Shown here piece after piece: positions 44,401-52,113 of a stretch of 64,000 bases of DNA. The DNA lies in the NCBI RefSeq assembly GCF_031843945.1, contig NZ_JAVTJJ010000013.1, forward strand, positions 1 to 64,000, written 5' to 3'. Source of the DNA: Paracidovorax sp031843945. GTDB taxonomy: Bacteria > Pseudomonadota > Gammaproteobacteria > Burkholderiales > Burkholderiaceae_C. The notes under the pieces were generated by a model, which saw nothing but the letters and a program-made list of their open reading frames with translations, was not told the origin of the DNA and searched no databases. A program made the position numbers and the translations under genes. How positions within the stretch are numbered: position 1 is the stretch's first letter; each line of letters starts with the position of its first letter.

Positions 44401-45018
44401 CACCACCAGCATCACCAGCCACAGCGGCTGTGTCCACATCTGCAGCCGGCTGATGGCCGACACGCCATGCGTCACCAGCGGAATCACCACCAACGCGCAG
44501 ATCAGGTACCCCCAGCGCGGGGGAATGTCGAGCGCCAGCTCCAGCGCGTAGGCCATCACGGCCGCCTCCAGCGCGAAGAAGATGAAGGTGAATGTGGCGT
44601 AGATCAGCGACGTGATGGTGGAGCCGATGTAGCCGAAGCCCGCGCCGCGCGTAAGCAGGTCCATGTCCACGCCGTGCCGCGCGGCATACACGCTGATCGG
44701 CCAGCCGGCCATAAAGATGATGAGCCCGGTGGCCAATATCGCCCAGAAGGCATTGGCCCAGCCGTACTGCACCAGCAGCGTGGCACCCACCGCCTCCAGC
44801 ACCAAAAACGAAGCGGCGCCGAACGCCGTATTGGCCACCCGCCATTCAGACCAGCGGCGAAAGCGCTGGGGCGTGAAGCGCAGCGCGTAGTCCTCCATGG
44901 TCTCGGTGGCCACCCAGCTGTTGTAGTCGCGGCGCACCTTGACGACCTGCTGCGGCACGGCGTCCAGCGGCGGATGAGCTGCGTCGGCGGTCAGGGCTGG
45001 GGGGTGTACGGGCGGCAT
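41485..45018 (-). CDS. NCS1 permease-histidine kinase-receiver fusion (hybrid sensor)
   Basis: A giant membrane sensor of about 1177 residues from ATG 45018. Residues 20-495 form a full-length NCS1/cytosine-purine-type permease (VRRDYNSWVATETMEDYALR, then NTAFGAASFLVLEAVG). A Cys-rich module at about 510-550 (CVVCEREYEAPDMAQC, CSLCC, CGDMC) could bind zinc or an iron-sulfur cluster. Two more helices, a coiled coil, HisKA (His about 722 in ISHELRTPLNS), HATPase and a receiver (Asp about 1017 in LMDLAMPG) follow. It is divergent from ureA and upstream of a LuxR-type regulator, so it probably senses urea or a related nitrogen compound by transport. Earlier ATGs (45087, 45144) are possible but would cover the operator. 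Confidence 0.88.
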   Translation of the reverse strand: MPPVHPPALTADAAHPPLDAVPQQVVKVRRDYNSWVATETMEDYALRFTPQRFRRWSEWRVANTAFGAASFLVLEAVGATLLVQYGWANAFWAILATGLIIFMAGWPISVYAARHGVDMDLLTRGAGFGYIGSTITSLIYATFTFIFFALEAAVMAYALELALDIPPRWGYLICALVVIPLVTHGVSAISRLQMWTQPLWLVMLVVPFVFVWVREPGAFSGVLHYGGESGSGAAFSLPLFGAALTVGIALITQMGEQADYLRFMPAHTPARRGRWWLGVLMGGPGWVVLGVIKMLGGALLAYLAITHMVPVERAVDPNQMYLAAYEYVFPHYGWAVAATALFVVVSQIKINVTNAYAGSLAWSNFFSRLTHSHPGRVVWVVFNTLIAFMLMEMNVFKALGQVLGLYSNIAIAWMMAVVADLVVNKPLGLSPKGIEFKRAHLYDINPVGVGAMVLASALSIGAHLGFFGPLAQAFSAVIAMVTAFVSAPLIAWATRGRYYLARPAVVIGDPAGVQRCVVCEREYEAPDMAQCPAYRGAICSLCCTLDARCGDMCKPHAHLAVQWSAALRWLLPRRAWRLLDTGLGHFLLLMLVIAPLLAAVFGLFYHQELQSVGPAGAPVAALRSGLLKAYLALLVISGIVAWWLVLAHTSRKVAQEESNRQTHLLQREITLHRRTDEALQDARRTAEQARGVAEEAREEAEHARKLADQANQAKSRYISAISHELRTPLNSILGYAQLMGEDTAVPPHRQQAVGVIRRGGEHLLSLIEGTLDIARIESGKLTLQVKPMRFADCVHEMCEMFEPQARAKGLQFQFDPQGVLPEVVRGDDRRVRQILINLIGNAIKFTASGHVRLSVRHARELALIEIEDSGPGLTEAERASIFEPFARGAASSQGTAPGAGLGLTIAKMLTELMGGEMTVTSHPGAGALFRIRLFLPEVHPGALGAEQPVARARSVRRGYAGPRRQVLVVDNEEADRELLVQLLGPIGFDLRTAASGHDALDLLAAGYRPDVVLMDLAMPGIDGWETIRRLRAAGHEHTHVAVVSANAFDKGLENDVGIRPEDFIVKPVRHSELLDWLERRLELQWLDAAAVPTQSDVAFVTAAATPVMAPDAARLPPLAEAVALGYYRGVLNQLAAIEAAQPECAAWVAEARTLARQFDFEAVGRMFPAAVSAPSGT

Positions 45019-45081
45019 GGCGGCGACTGGCGGGGTGCAGGTTCCATGCCATCGGCGGACTCCGCCCGGGCGCACGGTCAC

Positions 45082-45095
45082 CGCCATTTGGCGTA
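45082..45095. promoter_or_regulatory. Palindromic operator candidate upstream of ureA
   Basis: CGCCA-TT-TGGCG followed by TA, which matches 12 of 14 positions of CGCCACATGGCGTA upstream of urtA (5365-5378). The core ends 106 nt before the ureA ATG, against 105 nt at urtA. It lies in the divergent ureA/hybrid-kinase spacer if the kinase starts at 45018. Confidence 0.5.
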
Positions 45096-45199
45096 TGGAC
45101 GGGCACGGCGCTTGCTGAATACGATGCGGCCTGCGCTCGCTCATGCGCCTTCATGCCTTCATTCATCCTCCCGCTCTTACCGATCTTCCCGGCCACGCC

Positions 45200-45502
45200 A
45201 TGGAACTCACCCCCCGCGAAAAAGACAAGCTGCTCATCTTCACCGCCGCTCTGCTGGCCGAGCGGCGACGCGCGCGCGGGCTCAAGCTCAACTACCCCGA
45301 AGCGCTGGCACTCATCAGTGCCGCCGTGATGGAAGGCGCGCGCGATGGCAAGACGGTGGCGCAGCTGATGAGCGAAGGCCGCTCCATCCTCACGCGGGCA
45401 GACGTGATGGAAGGCGTGCCGGAGATGATTCCCGACATTCAGGTGGAAGCCACCTTCCCGGACGGCACCAAGCTCGTCACGGTGCATCAGCCCATCATCT
45501 GA
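45200..45502 (+). CDS. ureA: Urease gamma subunit UreA
   Basis: The small structural subunit of nickel urease, which with UreB and UreC splits urea to ammonia and carbamate in the cytoplasm. The 100-residue length is exact for the family; MELTPREKDKLLIFTAALLA starts it, LNYPEALALI and GVPEMIPDIQVEATFPDGTK follow. ATG 45200 marks the conserved start. It is first in the ure operon; ureD, which usually precedes it, is absent, and the divergent hybrid kinase takes its place. Confidence 0.97.
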   Translation: MELTPREKDKLLIFTAALLAERRRARGLKLNYPEALALISAAVMEGARDGKTVAQLMSEGRSILTRADVMEGVPEMIPDIQVEATFPDGTKLVTVHQPII

Positions 45503-45514
45503 CACCCACTTATC

Positions 45515-45564
45515 AAGCCAAATAAGCCTCTAGCGCTTATACCTATTGGACTTTATGCTATGAA
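45515..45564. repeat. Dispersed double-hairpin repeat, copy 4
   Basis: A degenerate copy: AAATAAGCCTCTAGCGCTTA keeps the left part, while the right part (CTTTATGCTATG) is shortened. The ATG of the next gene, ureJ, lies inside the copy, so the repeat forms the ureA-ureJ spacer and the translation start region. Confidence 0.6.
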
Positions 45565-46156
45565 AAAAGAAGCAAAGCAAATCGCCACCCTCGCCGCCCT
45601 CTTGCTGCCCGCTCTGGCCCTGGCACACCCCGGCCACGGCGCTGACGACGTGGTGCACGCCAGCGCAGGTTTTCTGGACGGCCTGATCCATCCCTTCACC
45701 GGGCTTGACCACCTGGCCGCCATGCTGGCCGTGGGCGTATGGAGCGCGCTGGCCGTGCGGCCCGTGTGGCTGGCACCAGCAGCATTCGTGGCGCTGCTGA
45801 CGGCAGGTGCGGCGGCGGGCTTTGCCGGCGTGGCCGTGCCGGCCGTGGAACCGATGATTGCCGCATCGCTGCTGGTGCTGGGCCTGCTGGTGGCCTGGCG
45901 GCGCCATCTGCCGCTGGCCTTGGCGGCGGGGCTGACGGGTGTATTCGCGTTCTTCCACGGCGCGGCGCACGGCACCGAACTGGCAGGCAGCAGCCAGTGG
46001 CTGGCACTGGCCGGCATGGTCATCGCCACGGCCGTGCTGCATGCGGCCGGCGTCGCGCTGGGCCACGTGGTGATGGCGCGCCACCGCTGGCTTGCCGTGG
46101 CCGGCGGCGCGGGTACGGCGCTGCTGGGCGCGGTGCTGCTGGCGCGGCTGGCTTGA
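45560..46156 (+). CDS. ureJ: HupE/UreJ family protein, probable nickel permease
   Basis: A 198-residue inner-membrane protein with a cleavable signal or first helix (ending ALA) and then the HupE/UreJ pattern: HPGHGADDVVHASAGFLDGL, the His-containing IHPFTGLDHLAAMLAVG and FAFFHGAAHGTEL. About six helices are predicted. The His residues suit nickel handling for urease or hydrogenase. The usual place of ureJ in this bacterial group is between ureA and ureB, as here. Translation starts within a dispersed-repeat copy and no good ribosome site is visible, which may lower expression. Confidence 0.9.
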   Translation: MKKEAKQIATLAALLLPALALAHPGHGADDVVHASAGFLDGLIHPFTGLDHLAAMLAVGVWSALAVRPVWLAPAAFVALLTAGAAAGFAGVAVPAVEPMIAASLLVLGLLVAWRRHLPLALAAGLTGVFAFFHGAAHGTELAGSSQWLALAGMVIATAVLHAAGVALGHVVMARHRWLAVAGGAGTALLGAVLLARLA

Positions 46157-46189
46157 TTGCTGCCTTTTCCACCTATGACAGGCACAGCC

Positions 46190-46510
46190 ATGATTCCTGG
46201 CGAACTCTTCATCGATGACGGCGAGCATGTGCTCAACCCGGGCCGCCGCACCCTGACCACCGTGGTGCGCAACACGGCCGACCGGCCGATTCAGGTCGGC
46301 TCGCACTACCACTTTGCCGAGACCAACGGCGCACTCGACTTCGACCGCGCAGCAGCGCAGGGCATGCGCCTGAACATCGCCAGCGGCACGGCGGTGCGCT
46401 TTGAACCTGGGCAGCAGCGCACGGTAGAGCTGGTCGACTACGCGGGTGACCGTGTGGTGCACGGCTTTCGCGGACTGACGCAAGGGCCGCTGGGCTCATC
46501 ACCCCGATGA
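46190..46510 (+). CDS. ureB: Urease beta subunit UreB
   Basis: Structural subunit of urease, 106 residues: MIPGELFIDDGEHVLNPGRR, then DRPIQVGSHYHFAETNGAL and AAAQGMRLNIASGTAVRFEP, all strongly conserved in the family. The C-terminus is VHGFRGLTQGPLGSSPR. It overlaps the LysE-type transporter gene by 4 bases (ATGA), which shows that this extra gene is inserted into the operon as a coupled member. ATG 46190 was chosen as the conserved start; in-frame ATGs lie 15 and 33 bases upstream. Confidence 0.96.
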   Translation: MIPGELFIDDGEHVLNPGRRTLTTVVRNTADRPIQVGSHYHFAETNGALDFDRAAAQGMRLNIASGTAVRFEPGQQRTVELVDYAGDRVVHGFRGLTQGPLGSSPR

Positions 46511-47178
46511 CCACGCTGTTCATCGCGGCTTTTTTGCTGGGGCTGGTGTTCAACGCCGCGCCCGGCGCAGTGTTTGCCGAAACCGTGCGCCAGGGCGTGC
46601 GCGGTGGCTTTCGCCCGGCACTGGCCGTGCAGGTCGGCTCGTTGGTGGGCGACGCCACCTGGGCCGTGCTGGGGCTGGCCGGCATCGGCATGGCAATGCA
46701 GGTGGAGGCTTTGCGCTGGCCTGTCGGCCTGGCAGGTGCCGCCTACCTGGCCTGGCTGTCGTGGGACAGCTGGCGCGCCGCCCGCGTGGAATATGCGCTG
46801 GATGCCACGCCTGCACGCGCCGGCCGGCAGGCGCTGCGCAGCGGCATGGTGCTGTCGCTGACCAATCCGCAGAACCTGGCTTACTGGGCCGCTATGGGCA
46901 GCGCGCTGGGCGCCGTCGGCGTGACCCAGCCCACTGCGGGCGACTACGGCGTGTTCTTCGCCGGCTTCATGGCGTCGTCCATCCTCTGGTGCTTCGTCTG
47001 CGCCGCCGTGGTCGACCGGCTCTTTCGCCGCGCCGGCGCACGCTGGGCACGCTTCACCTACCGCGTGTGCGCTGCCGTGCTGCTGGCCCTGGCACTGGGC
47101 ACCCTGCGCGACCTGCTGTATGGCACGCCGGCATCCACTTCCGCTCCAGCCGCAGCGCACGGCCAGCCCCTGCGCTGA
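46507..47178 (+). CDS. LysE/RhtB family transporter within the urease operon
   Basis: A 223-residue, six-helix exporter of the LysE/RhtB superfamily: TLFIAAFLLGLVFNAAPGAV is the typical first helix with the Pro-Gly turn, and LSLTNPQNLAYWAAM corresponds to the family's conserved NPK/NPQ region. These proteins export amino acids or related small solutes. Its position between ureB and ureC, overlapping ureB by 4 bases, is unusual, since ureB and ureC normally adjoin. It may export ammonium-derived or nickel-related solutes; the cargo is unknown. A 71-bp spacer precedes ureC. Confidence 0.85.
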   Translation: MTTLFIAAFLLGLVFNAAPGAVFAETVRQGVRGGFRPALAVQVGSLVGDATWAVLGLAGIGMAMQVEALRWPVGLAGAAYLAWLSWDSWRAARVEYALDATPARAGRQALRSGMVLSLTNPQNLAYWAAMGSALGAVGVTQPTAGDYGVFFAGFMASSILWCFVCAAVVDRLFRRAGARWARFTYRVCAAVLLALALGTLRDLLYGTPASTSAPAAAHGQPLR

Positions 47179-47249
47179 GTGGGGCCGTGTTGAGCTGATC
47201 TGACTTCCCCATTCATCCGAACGAACCGCCCGAGAGCTGGAGACCATCC

Positions 47250-48992
47250 ATGGCCACTGTTTCAAAACGCGCCTATGCCGAGATGTTCGGCCCCACCGTC
47301 GGCGACCGCGTACGCCTGGCCGACACCGGCTTGATCGCCGAAGTGGAGCAGGACTACACGCTGCGCGCGGGCGCCTATGGCGAGGAAGTGAAGTTCGGCG
47401 GCGGCAAGACCATTCGCGACGGCATGGCGCAAAGCCAGCGCACGCGCGACGGGACTGGAACGGGCCCCTCCGACGGTGGCGCGATGGACACGGTGCTGAC
47501 CAACGCGCTCATCATCGACCACTGGGGCATCTTCAAGGCCGACATCGGCTTGAAAGGCGGTCGCATCGAAGCCATCGGCAAGGCTGGCAATCCCGACACG
47601 CAGCCCGGTGTGGACATCATCATCGGCCCCGGTACCGAGATCATCAGCTGCGAAGGCCTGATAGTCACCGCGGGCGGCATCGACAGCCACATCCATTTCA
47701 TCTGCCCGCAACAGATCGAAGAAGCGCTGGCCTCGGGCATCACCACCATGCTGGGCGGCGGCACGGGCCCCGCCACCGGCACGCTAGCCACCACCTGCAC
47801 GTCCGGCCCCTGGAACATCGAACGCATGCTGCAAGCGGCAGATGCGTTCCCCATGAACCTGGGCTTTCTGGGCAAAGGCAATGCCAGCCTGCCGGGCGCG
47901 CTGCATGAACAGATCGATGCCGGCGTCATCGGCCTGAAGCTGCATGAAGACTGGGGCACCACGCCGGCCGCCATCAGCAATTGCCTGGACGTAGCCGACG
48001 CCACCGACACGCAGGTGGCCATCCATTCCGACACACTCAACGAGAGCGGCTTCGTCGAAAACACGATCGCCGCTGTGGCAGGCCGCGGCATTTGCGCCTT
48101 CCACACCGAAGGCGCGGGCGGTGGGCATGCGCCCGACATCCTGCGCGTGGTGGGCGAAGACAACTTCCTGCCCTCGTCCACCAACCCGACCATGCCTTAC
48201 ACGGTGAACACGCTGGACGAGCATGTGGACATGCTCATGGTGTGCCACCACCTGGATGCCAGCATTGCCGAAGACCTGGCCTTCGCCGAAAGCCGCATCC
48301 GCAAGGAAACCATCGCCGCCGAAGACGTGCTGCACGACCTGGGCGCCATCAGCATGATGAGCAGCGACAGCCAGGCCATGGGCCGCGTAGGCGAGGTCAT
48401 CCTGCGCACCTGGCAGACGGCCCACAAGATGAAAGCCCAGCGCGGCGCACTGTCGGGCGACACCGACCGCTGCGACAACACGCGCATCAAGCGCTACATC
48501 GCCAAGTACACGATCAACCCCGCCATCGCCCACGGCATTAGCCACGAAGTGGGCAGCATCGAAGTGGGCAAATGGGCCGACATCGTGCTGTGGAAGCCGG
48601 CGTTTTTCGGTGTGAAGCCGGCGATGATCCTGAAAGGCGGCTTCATCGCAATGGCCGCCATGGGCGATCCGAACGCGTCCATTCCCACTCCGCAGCCGGT
48701 GCACTACCGCCCCATGTTCGGCGCCTACGGCGGCGCACTGACGCGCTCGTCGCTCACCTTCGTATCGCAGGCAGGGCTGACGAACGGCATCGGCGAACGT
48801 TTCGGCTTGGCCAAGCCGCTATCGGCCGTGAAGAACATTCGCGGCGTGCGCAAGCAGCACATGGTGCACAACAGCTATACCCCACGCATGGAGGTGGATG
48901 CGCAGACCTACACGGTGCGCGCCGACGGTCAGTTGCTGACCTGTGAGCCCGCCACGCTGCTACCGATGGCGCAGCGATACTTTCTTTTTTGA
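47250..48992 (+). CDS. ureC: Urease alpha subunit UreC
   Basis: Catalytic subunit of urease, 580 residues, longer than the usual 567-572. The di-nickel site residues are visible: GGIDSHIHFICPQQ, the carbamylated Lys (K230) in GLKLHEDWG, HSDTLNESG, and FHTEGAGGGHAPD. The flap signature MVCHHLD lies around residues 331-337. It ends in the conserved AQRYFLF. Accessory proteins UreE, UreF and UreG follow, but UreD, needed with UreF and UreG for nickel loading, is not in the window, so full activation must rely on a gene elsewhere. Confidence 0.97.
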   Translation: MATVSKRAYAEMFGPTVGDRVRLADTGLIAEVEQDYTLRAGAYGEEVKFGGGKTIRDGMAQSQRTRDGTGTGPSDGGAMDTVLTNALIIDHWGIFKADIGLKGGRIEAIGKAGNPDTQPGVDIIIGPGTEIISCEGLIVTAGGIDSHIHFICPQQIEEALASGITTMLGGGTGPATGTLATTCTSGPWNIERMLQAADAFPMNLGFLGKGNASLPGALHEQIDAGVIGLKLHEDWGTTPAAISNCLDVADATDTQVAIHSDTLNESGFVENTIAAVAGRGICAFHTEGAGGGHAPDILRVVGEDNFLPSSTNPTMPYTVNTLDEHVDMLMVCHHLDASIAEDLAFAESRIRKETIAAEDVLHDLGAISMMSSDSQAMGRVGEVILRTWQTAHKMKAQRGALSGDTDRCDNTRIKRYIAKYTINPAIAHGISHEVGSIEVGKWADIVLWKPAFFGVKPAMILKGGFIAMAAMGDPNASIPTPQPVHYRPMFGAYGGALTRSSLTFVSQAGLTNGIGERFGLAKPLSAVKNIRGVRKQHMVHNSYTPRMEVDAQTYTVRADGQLLTCEPATLLPMAQRYFLF

Positions 48993-49096
48993 GCGACCGC
49001 TCGCTGAGCAGCGAGCCGGCCGAAAGGCAATGCGATGTGGGGCTCGCTCGAAATCGCTTTTCTTCCTTTCATTTCCTGCCCCGATACCGAACCTCC

Positions 49097-49645
49097 ATGC
49101 TTCACATCAGCAAATGCATACCCCGGGGCCAAGGCCTGGCCCCTGTCCTGATCAAGCGCGCAGCCACGCTGGAACTGGACTGGGACACGCGCCAGAAGAG
49201 CCGCTTTGCCGCCAGCGATTCCACCTGCCGGGCGCTGGGCATCTTCCTGCCGCGCGGCACAGTCGTGCGTGGTGGCGACGTCTTGGTAGCGGAAGATGGA
49301 TCGATGATCCGCGTAGTGGCCGCGCCGCAAACAGTGCTGCGCATCACGCATTGCAGCCATCACGGCACGCCGTTCGATCTGACCCGCGCCGCATATCACC
49401 TGGGCAACCGGCACGTGCCCATCGAGCTGACAGCGGCTTATCTGCAGATCGAGCCAGACCACGTGCTGGCCGACATGCTGCGGGCCATGCACCTGATCGT
49501 GGCGGAAACGCAGGCACCGTTTGAACCCGAAGCTGGCGCCTATGGTGGTGGCCACCACAGCCATGCTCATGCGCACGAACATGCAGAAGGTGACGGCAAG
49601 CACGAGCACGGCCCTGCCCACGATCACGCACACCACGCCCACTGA
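49097..49645 (+). CDS. ureE: Urease accessory protein UreE
   Basis: Nickel-binding metallochaperone that delivers Ni to the UreDFG-apourease complex. The 182-residue protein has the peptide-binding N-terminal domain (VLIKRAATLELDWDTRQKSR) and the central metal-binding domain with HCSHHG-type and YHLGNRHVP His residues, then a His-rich tail (GGGHHSHAHAHEHAEGDGKH and HDHAHHAH). ATG 49097 begins the conserved domain, 104 bases after ureC; longer readings extend into unrelated sequence. The ureF start is 3 bases past its stop. Confidence 0.93.
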   Translation: MLHISKCIPRGQGLAPVLIKRAATLELDWDTRQKSRFAASDSTCRALGIFLPRGTVVRGGDVLVAEDGSMIRVVAAPQTVLRITHCSHHGTPFDLTRAAYHLGNRHVPIELTAAYLQIEPDHVLADMLRAMHLIVAETQAPFEPEAGAYGGGHHSHAHAHEHAEGDGKHEHGPAHDHAHHAH

Positions 49646-49648
49646 CCT

Positions 49649-50389
49649 GTGACGGCACCACTGACTGCGCCCACCAACGCGTGCACCGAAGACGCCACAT
49701 CATTGCCTGCGGCCAGTCTGCTGCAGCTGATCTGGCTGGCATCGCCGGCCCTGCCCGTCGGCGGATTTTCGTACTCGGAAGGACTGGAAGTGGCCGTGGA
49801 GCGTGCGGGTGTTGCTACAGAAAGCGCAGCATCCGATTGGCTGACCGAACAGTTGCAGCTGACGCAGGTGCGAGGCGACATGGCGGTGCTGCAACAGGCC
49901 CTGGCTGCCTGGCGCAACACAGACCACGCGCGGGTTCGCGTTTTGAACGACTGGGTTCTGCATACGCGAGAAACCAGCGAAATGCGGTTGCAGACAGAAC
50001 AGATGGGCCGCTCCTTTGCCGACTGGCTGCGCAACCAGCATGCCTGCGACGCCCAGCGCCTGCTCGATGTCGCGGCGCTGGCGGCGCTGCCTCCCACCTA
50101 CCCCGTGGCCTTTGCACTGGCTGCGTCATTCACCGAAGCCAGCGCGCGCGACGTGCTGCTGGCTTACACCTTCGGCTGGGCTGAAAACATGGTGCAAGCG
50201 GCACTGAAAGCCGTCCCGCTGGGCCAAAGCGCAGGCCAACGCATCCTGGCGCGGCTGGCCGCCGCCATGCCTGCGGCGGTGGCCTGCGCCCTGCAGACCG
50301 GTGACGCCGAAAGACAAGCCTTTTCCCCCATGCTCGCCATCCTGTCGGCGCAGCATGAAACCCAGTACTCACGCCTTTTCCGATCATGA
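49649..50389 (+). CDS. ureF: Urease accessory protein UreF
   Basis: All-helical protein that acts in the UreD-UreF-UreG nickel-insertion complex. The 246-residue product reads LLQLIWLASPALPVGGFSYSEG near the start and later SFTEASARDVLLAYTFGWAENMVQAALKAVPLGQSAGQ, both hallmark regions. It starts with GTG 3 bases after ureE and overlaps the ureG ATG by 4. A 20-residue N-terminal extension precedes the conserved part. Confidence 0.95.
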   Translation: MTAPLTAPTNACTEDATSLPAASLLQLIWLASPALPVGGFSYSEGLEVAVERAGVATESAASDWLTEQLQLTQVRGDMAVLQQALAAWRNTDHARVRVLNDWVLHTRETSEMRLQTEQMGRSFADWLRNQHACDAQRLLDVAALAALPPTYPVAFALAASFTEASARDVLLAYTFGWAENMVQAALKAVPLGQSAGQRILARLAAAMPAAVACALQTGDAERQAFSPMLAILSAQHETQYSRLFRS

Positions 50390-51057
50390 ACACCTCGTCT
50401 TCCACCGCCTCCCCCGCGCTGCATCACATCCCGAACCGCACCAAGCACCTGCCCCCGCTGCGCGTCGGCATCGGCGGCCCCGTCGGCTCGGGCAAAACGA
50501 CCATTTTGGAAATGCTCTGCAAGGCGATGCGCGCCGAGTACGACCTGGTTGCCATCACCAATGACATCTACACCAAGGAAGACCAGCGCCTACTGACCGT
50601 CAGCGGCGCGTTGCCAGCCGAACGCATCATGGGCGTGGAAACCGGCGGCTGCCCCCACACCGCCATTCGCGAAGACTGCTCCATCAACCTGGAGGCCATT
50701 GACCGCATGCTGGTGCAGTTTCCCGATGCTGACGTGGTTTTCGTCGAGAGCGGCGGCGACAACCTGGCCGCCACCTTCAGCCCCGAACTCTCTGACCTGA
50801 CCATCTATGTCATCGACGTCGCGGCCGGTGAAAAAATCCCCCGCAAAGGCGGGCCCGGCATTACGAAGAGCGACCTGTTCGTGATCAACAAGACCGACCT
50901 GGCGCCGCACGTTGGTGCCAATCTGGAAGTGATGGAGTCCGACACGCGCCGCATGCGTGGTGCAAAGCCGTTTGTGATGACCAACCTGAAAACACTGCAA
51001 GGCGTCGATGAGGTAGTGCGCTTCATCGAACAAAAAGGGCTGCTGCAGACCCGCTGA
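50386..51057 (+). CDS. ureG: Urease accessory GTPase UreG
   Basis: SIMIBI-class GTPase that powers nickel insertion into urease. The 223-residue protein has the P-loop GIGGPVGSGKTT (residues 28-39), AITNDIYTKEDQ, the metal-binding CPH in VETGGCPHTAIREDC, VESGGDNLAATFSPEL and the guanine-specific NKTDLAPHVGANLEVM. It is the last gene of the operon, overlapping ureF by 4 bases and 58 bases before the tRNA-Ser gene. Confidence 0.96.
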   Translation: MNTSSSTASPALHHIPNRTKHLPPLRVGIGGPVGSGKTTILEMLCKAMRAEYDLVAITNDIYTKEDQRLLTVSGALPAERIMGVETGGCPHTAIREDCSINLEAIDRMLVQFPDADVVFVESGGDNLAATFSPELSDLTIYVIDVAAGEKIPRKGGPGITKSDLFVINKTDLAPHVGANLEVMESDTRRMRGAKPFVMTNLKTLQGVDEVVRFIEQKGLLQTR

Positions 51058-51115
51058 CCTGCGGCGAAACGCAAATGGGGCAACAGGCAAAGGCTAGAAT
51101 GCCAACCTGCTTTCC

Positions 51116-51203
51116 GGAGACTTGGGTGAGCGGTTTAAACCAGCAGTCTTGAAAACTGCCGACGGGCAACCGTCCGTGAGTTCGAATCTCACAGTCTCCG
51201 CCA
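51116..51203 (+). tRNA. tRNA-Ser (anticodon UGA)
   Basis: An 88-base cloverleaf. The acceptor stem GGAGACT pairs with AGTCTCC (51193-51199), with discriminator G and an encoded CCA. The anticodon loop CTTGAAA between GCAGT and ACTGC gives UGA. The long variable arm (CCGACGGGCAACCGTCCG region) marks class II, and GTTCGAATCTC is the T loop. Confidence 0.95.
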
Positions 51204-51210
51204 GAATGCC

Positions 51211-51246
51211 AACAAACAAGCGCCTATCGGGGCGTTTTTTTGTTTT
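51211..51246 (+). terminator. Terminator downstream of tRNA-Ser
   Basis: CGCC (51221-51224) and GGCG (51231-51234), extended by A-T and G-U pairs (AAACAAG on the left, TTTTTTTGTTT on the right), form a hairpin around TATCGG with a run of seven T. It ends the tRNA transcript. Confidence 0.8.
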
Positions 51247-51271
51247 ACCCATCAATGGTGAGGGGTTCGAT

Positions 51272-51820
51272 GTGACCGGCAAGGCGCGCGAACCAATGGG
51301 TGCCGACCTGCTGCGTCAACGCAGGAATCTGCTTGTTATCAGCTTGGCGTTGGTGGCAGTGCAGCTAGCTGGCGCGACCTTTGAAGGCAAGGTGTCCATC
51401 TTCGGCGCCGGCATCACGTTTGACCATCCAGAGCGCTTGCTGCTCGGTGCATGGGTGCTCTGGGGATATTTCCTGCTTCGATACTGGCAGTACCTGAAAC
51501 AGGAAGGCGGGCTCGGCATCCATGCCGCCATGGACAGGCGGATTTTCAAATGGTGTGAGGTGGATACTCATGATGGCGAGTACCTTTTCTACATCTGGTG
51601 GAGAGGTTTGCTATCTTGGGAGTTGTGTTCGCATAGGACCGATGAAGCGGAGGAACGTATGTCGCGTTCACTGCGGGACCCAGAAAGTGGCTGGCTGAAG
51701 CGCTGCATGGCCGTGCGAGCATTTGTTTTCGTCGCACTCAACACTGACTACCTGTTGCCATTTGCGGTTGCTGCGCTACCCGTTTCGCTGACTGTGGTGA
51801 ATTTCACTCTCAAGCCATGA
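51272..51820 (+). CDS. Hypothetical membrane protein
   Basis: Not recognised. The 182-residue protein has one clear hydrophobic segment (LLVISLALVAVQLAGATF), a second (LLLGAWVLWGYFLLRYW) and a C-terminal one (YLLPFAVAALPVSLTVVNF); the middle is hydrophilic with DRRIFKWCEVDTHDGEYLFY. GTG 51272 has GAGGGG upstream; ATG 51296 is the alternative. Longer readings would overlap the tRNA. It lies directly behind the tRNA terminator, outside the urease operon, and its base composition is lower in GC than the neighbours, which suggests acquisition. Confidence 0.6.
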   Translation: MTGKAREPMGADLLRQRRNLLVISLALVAVQLAGATFEGKVSIFGAGITFDHPERLLLGAWVLWGYFLLRYWQYLKQEGGLGIHAAMDRRIFKWCEVDTHDGEYLFYIWWRGLLSWELCSHRTDEAEERMSRSLRDPESGWLKRCMAVRAFVFVALNTDYLLPFAVAALPVSLTVVNFTLKP

Positions 51821-51899
51821 AGGCGTGGCCAGGCGCCCGAATTGAAACCGCATTGAAAGCCAGCTTTTGCGCAGGGGAAGGTGTATCGATTTGCCGTTG

Positions 51900-51956
51900 A
51901 AATCTGCCTCTTGCGCTTATAGGGTAAGCGCTGACAGCTATCAAATTAGCAGCAAT
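51900..51956. repeat. Dispersed double-hairpin repeat, copy 5
   Basis: CCTCTTGCGCTTATAGGGTAAGCGCT, then GACAGCTATCAAATTAGCAGCAAT; same orientation as copy 1. It lies in the 293-bp space between two hypothetical genes, which otherwise holds no supported gene. Confidence 0.75.
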
Positions 51957-52113
51957 CTCTCACTCGCAGACGTCCAATCTTTGAAATCCGCATTTGATTG
52001 TTTTCATAGCGGTGGGATTTTTTCCGCGCGTGCGGAACATGAGGGCATCCAGGGACAAGTCTCATAGACATTCAACACCCCCCCTACGATCAGTGGGCAC
52101 CAAGGAGGCGCTG

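Noticed and set aside
45019..45199. Possible ureD remnant upstream of ureA
   Set aside because: The divergent spacer is too short and no frame resembles UreD; it holds a palindrome instead.
51122..51271. Longer start of the hypothetical membrane protein inside tRNA-Ser
   Set aside because: The frame would begin in the tRNA and cross its terminator; GTG 51272 with an upstream GAGGGG is more plausible.
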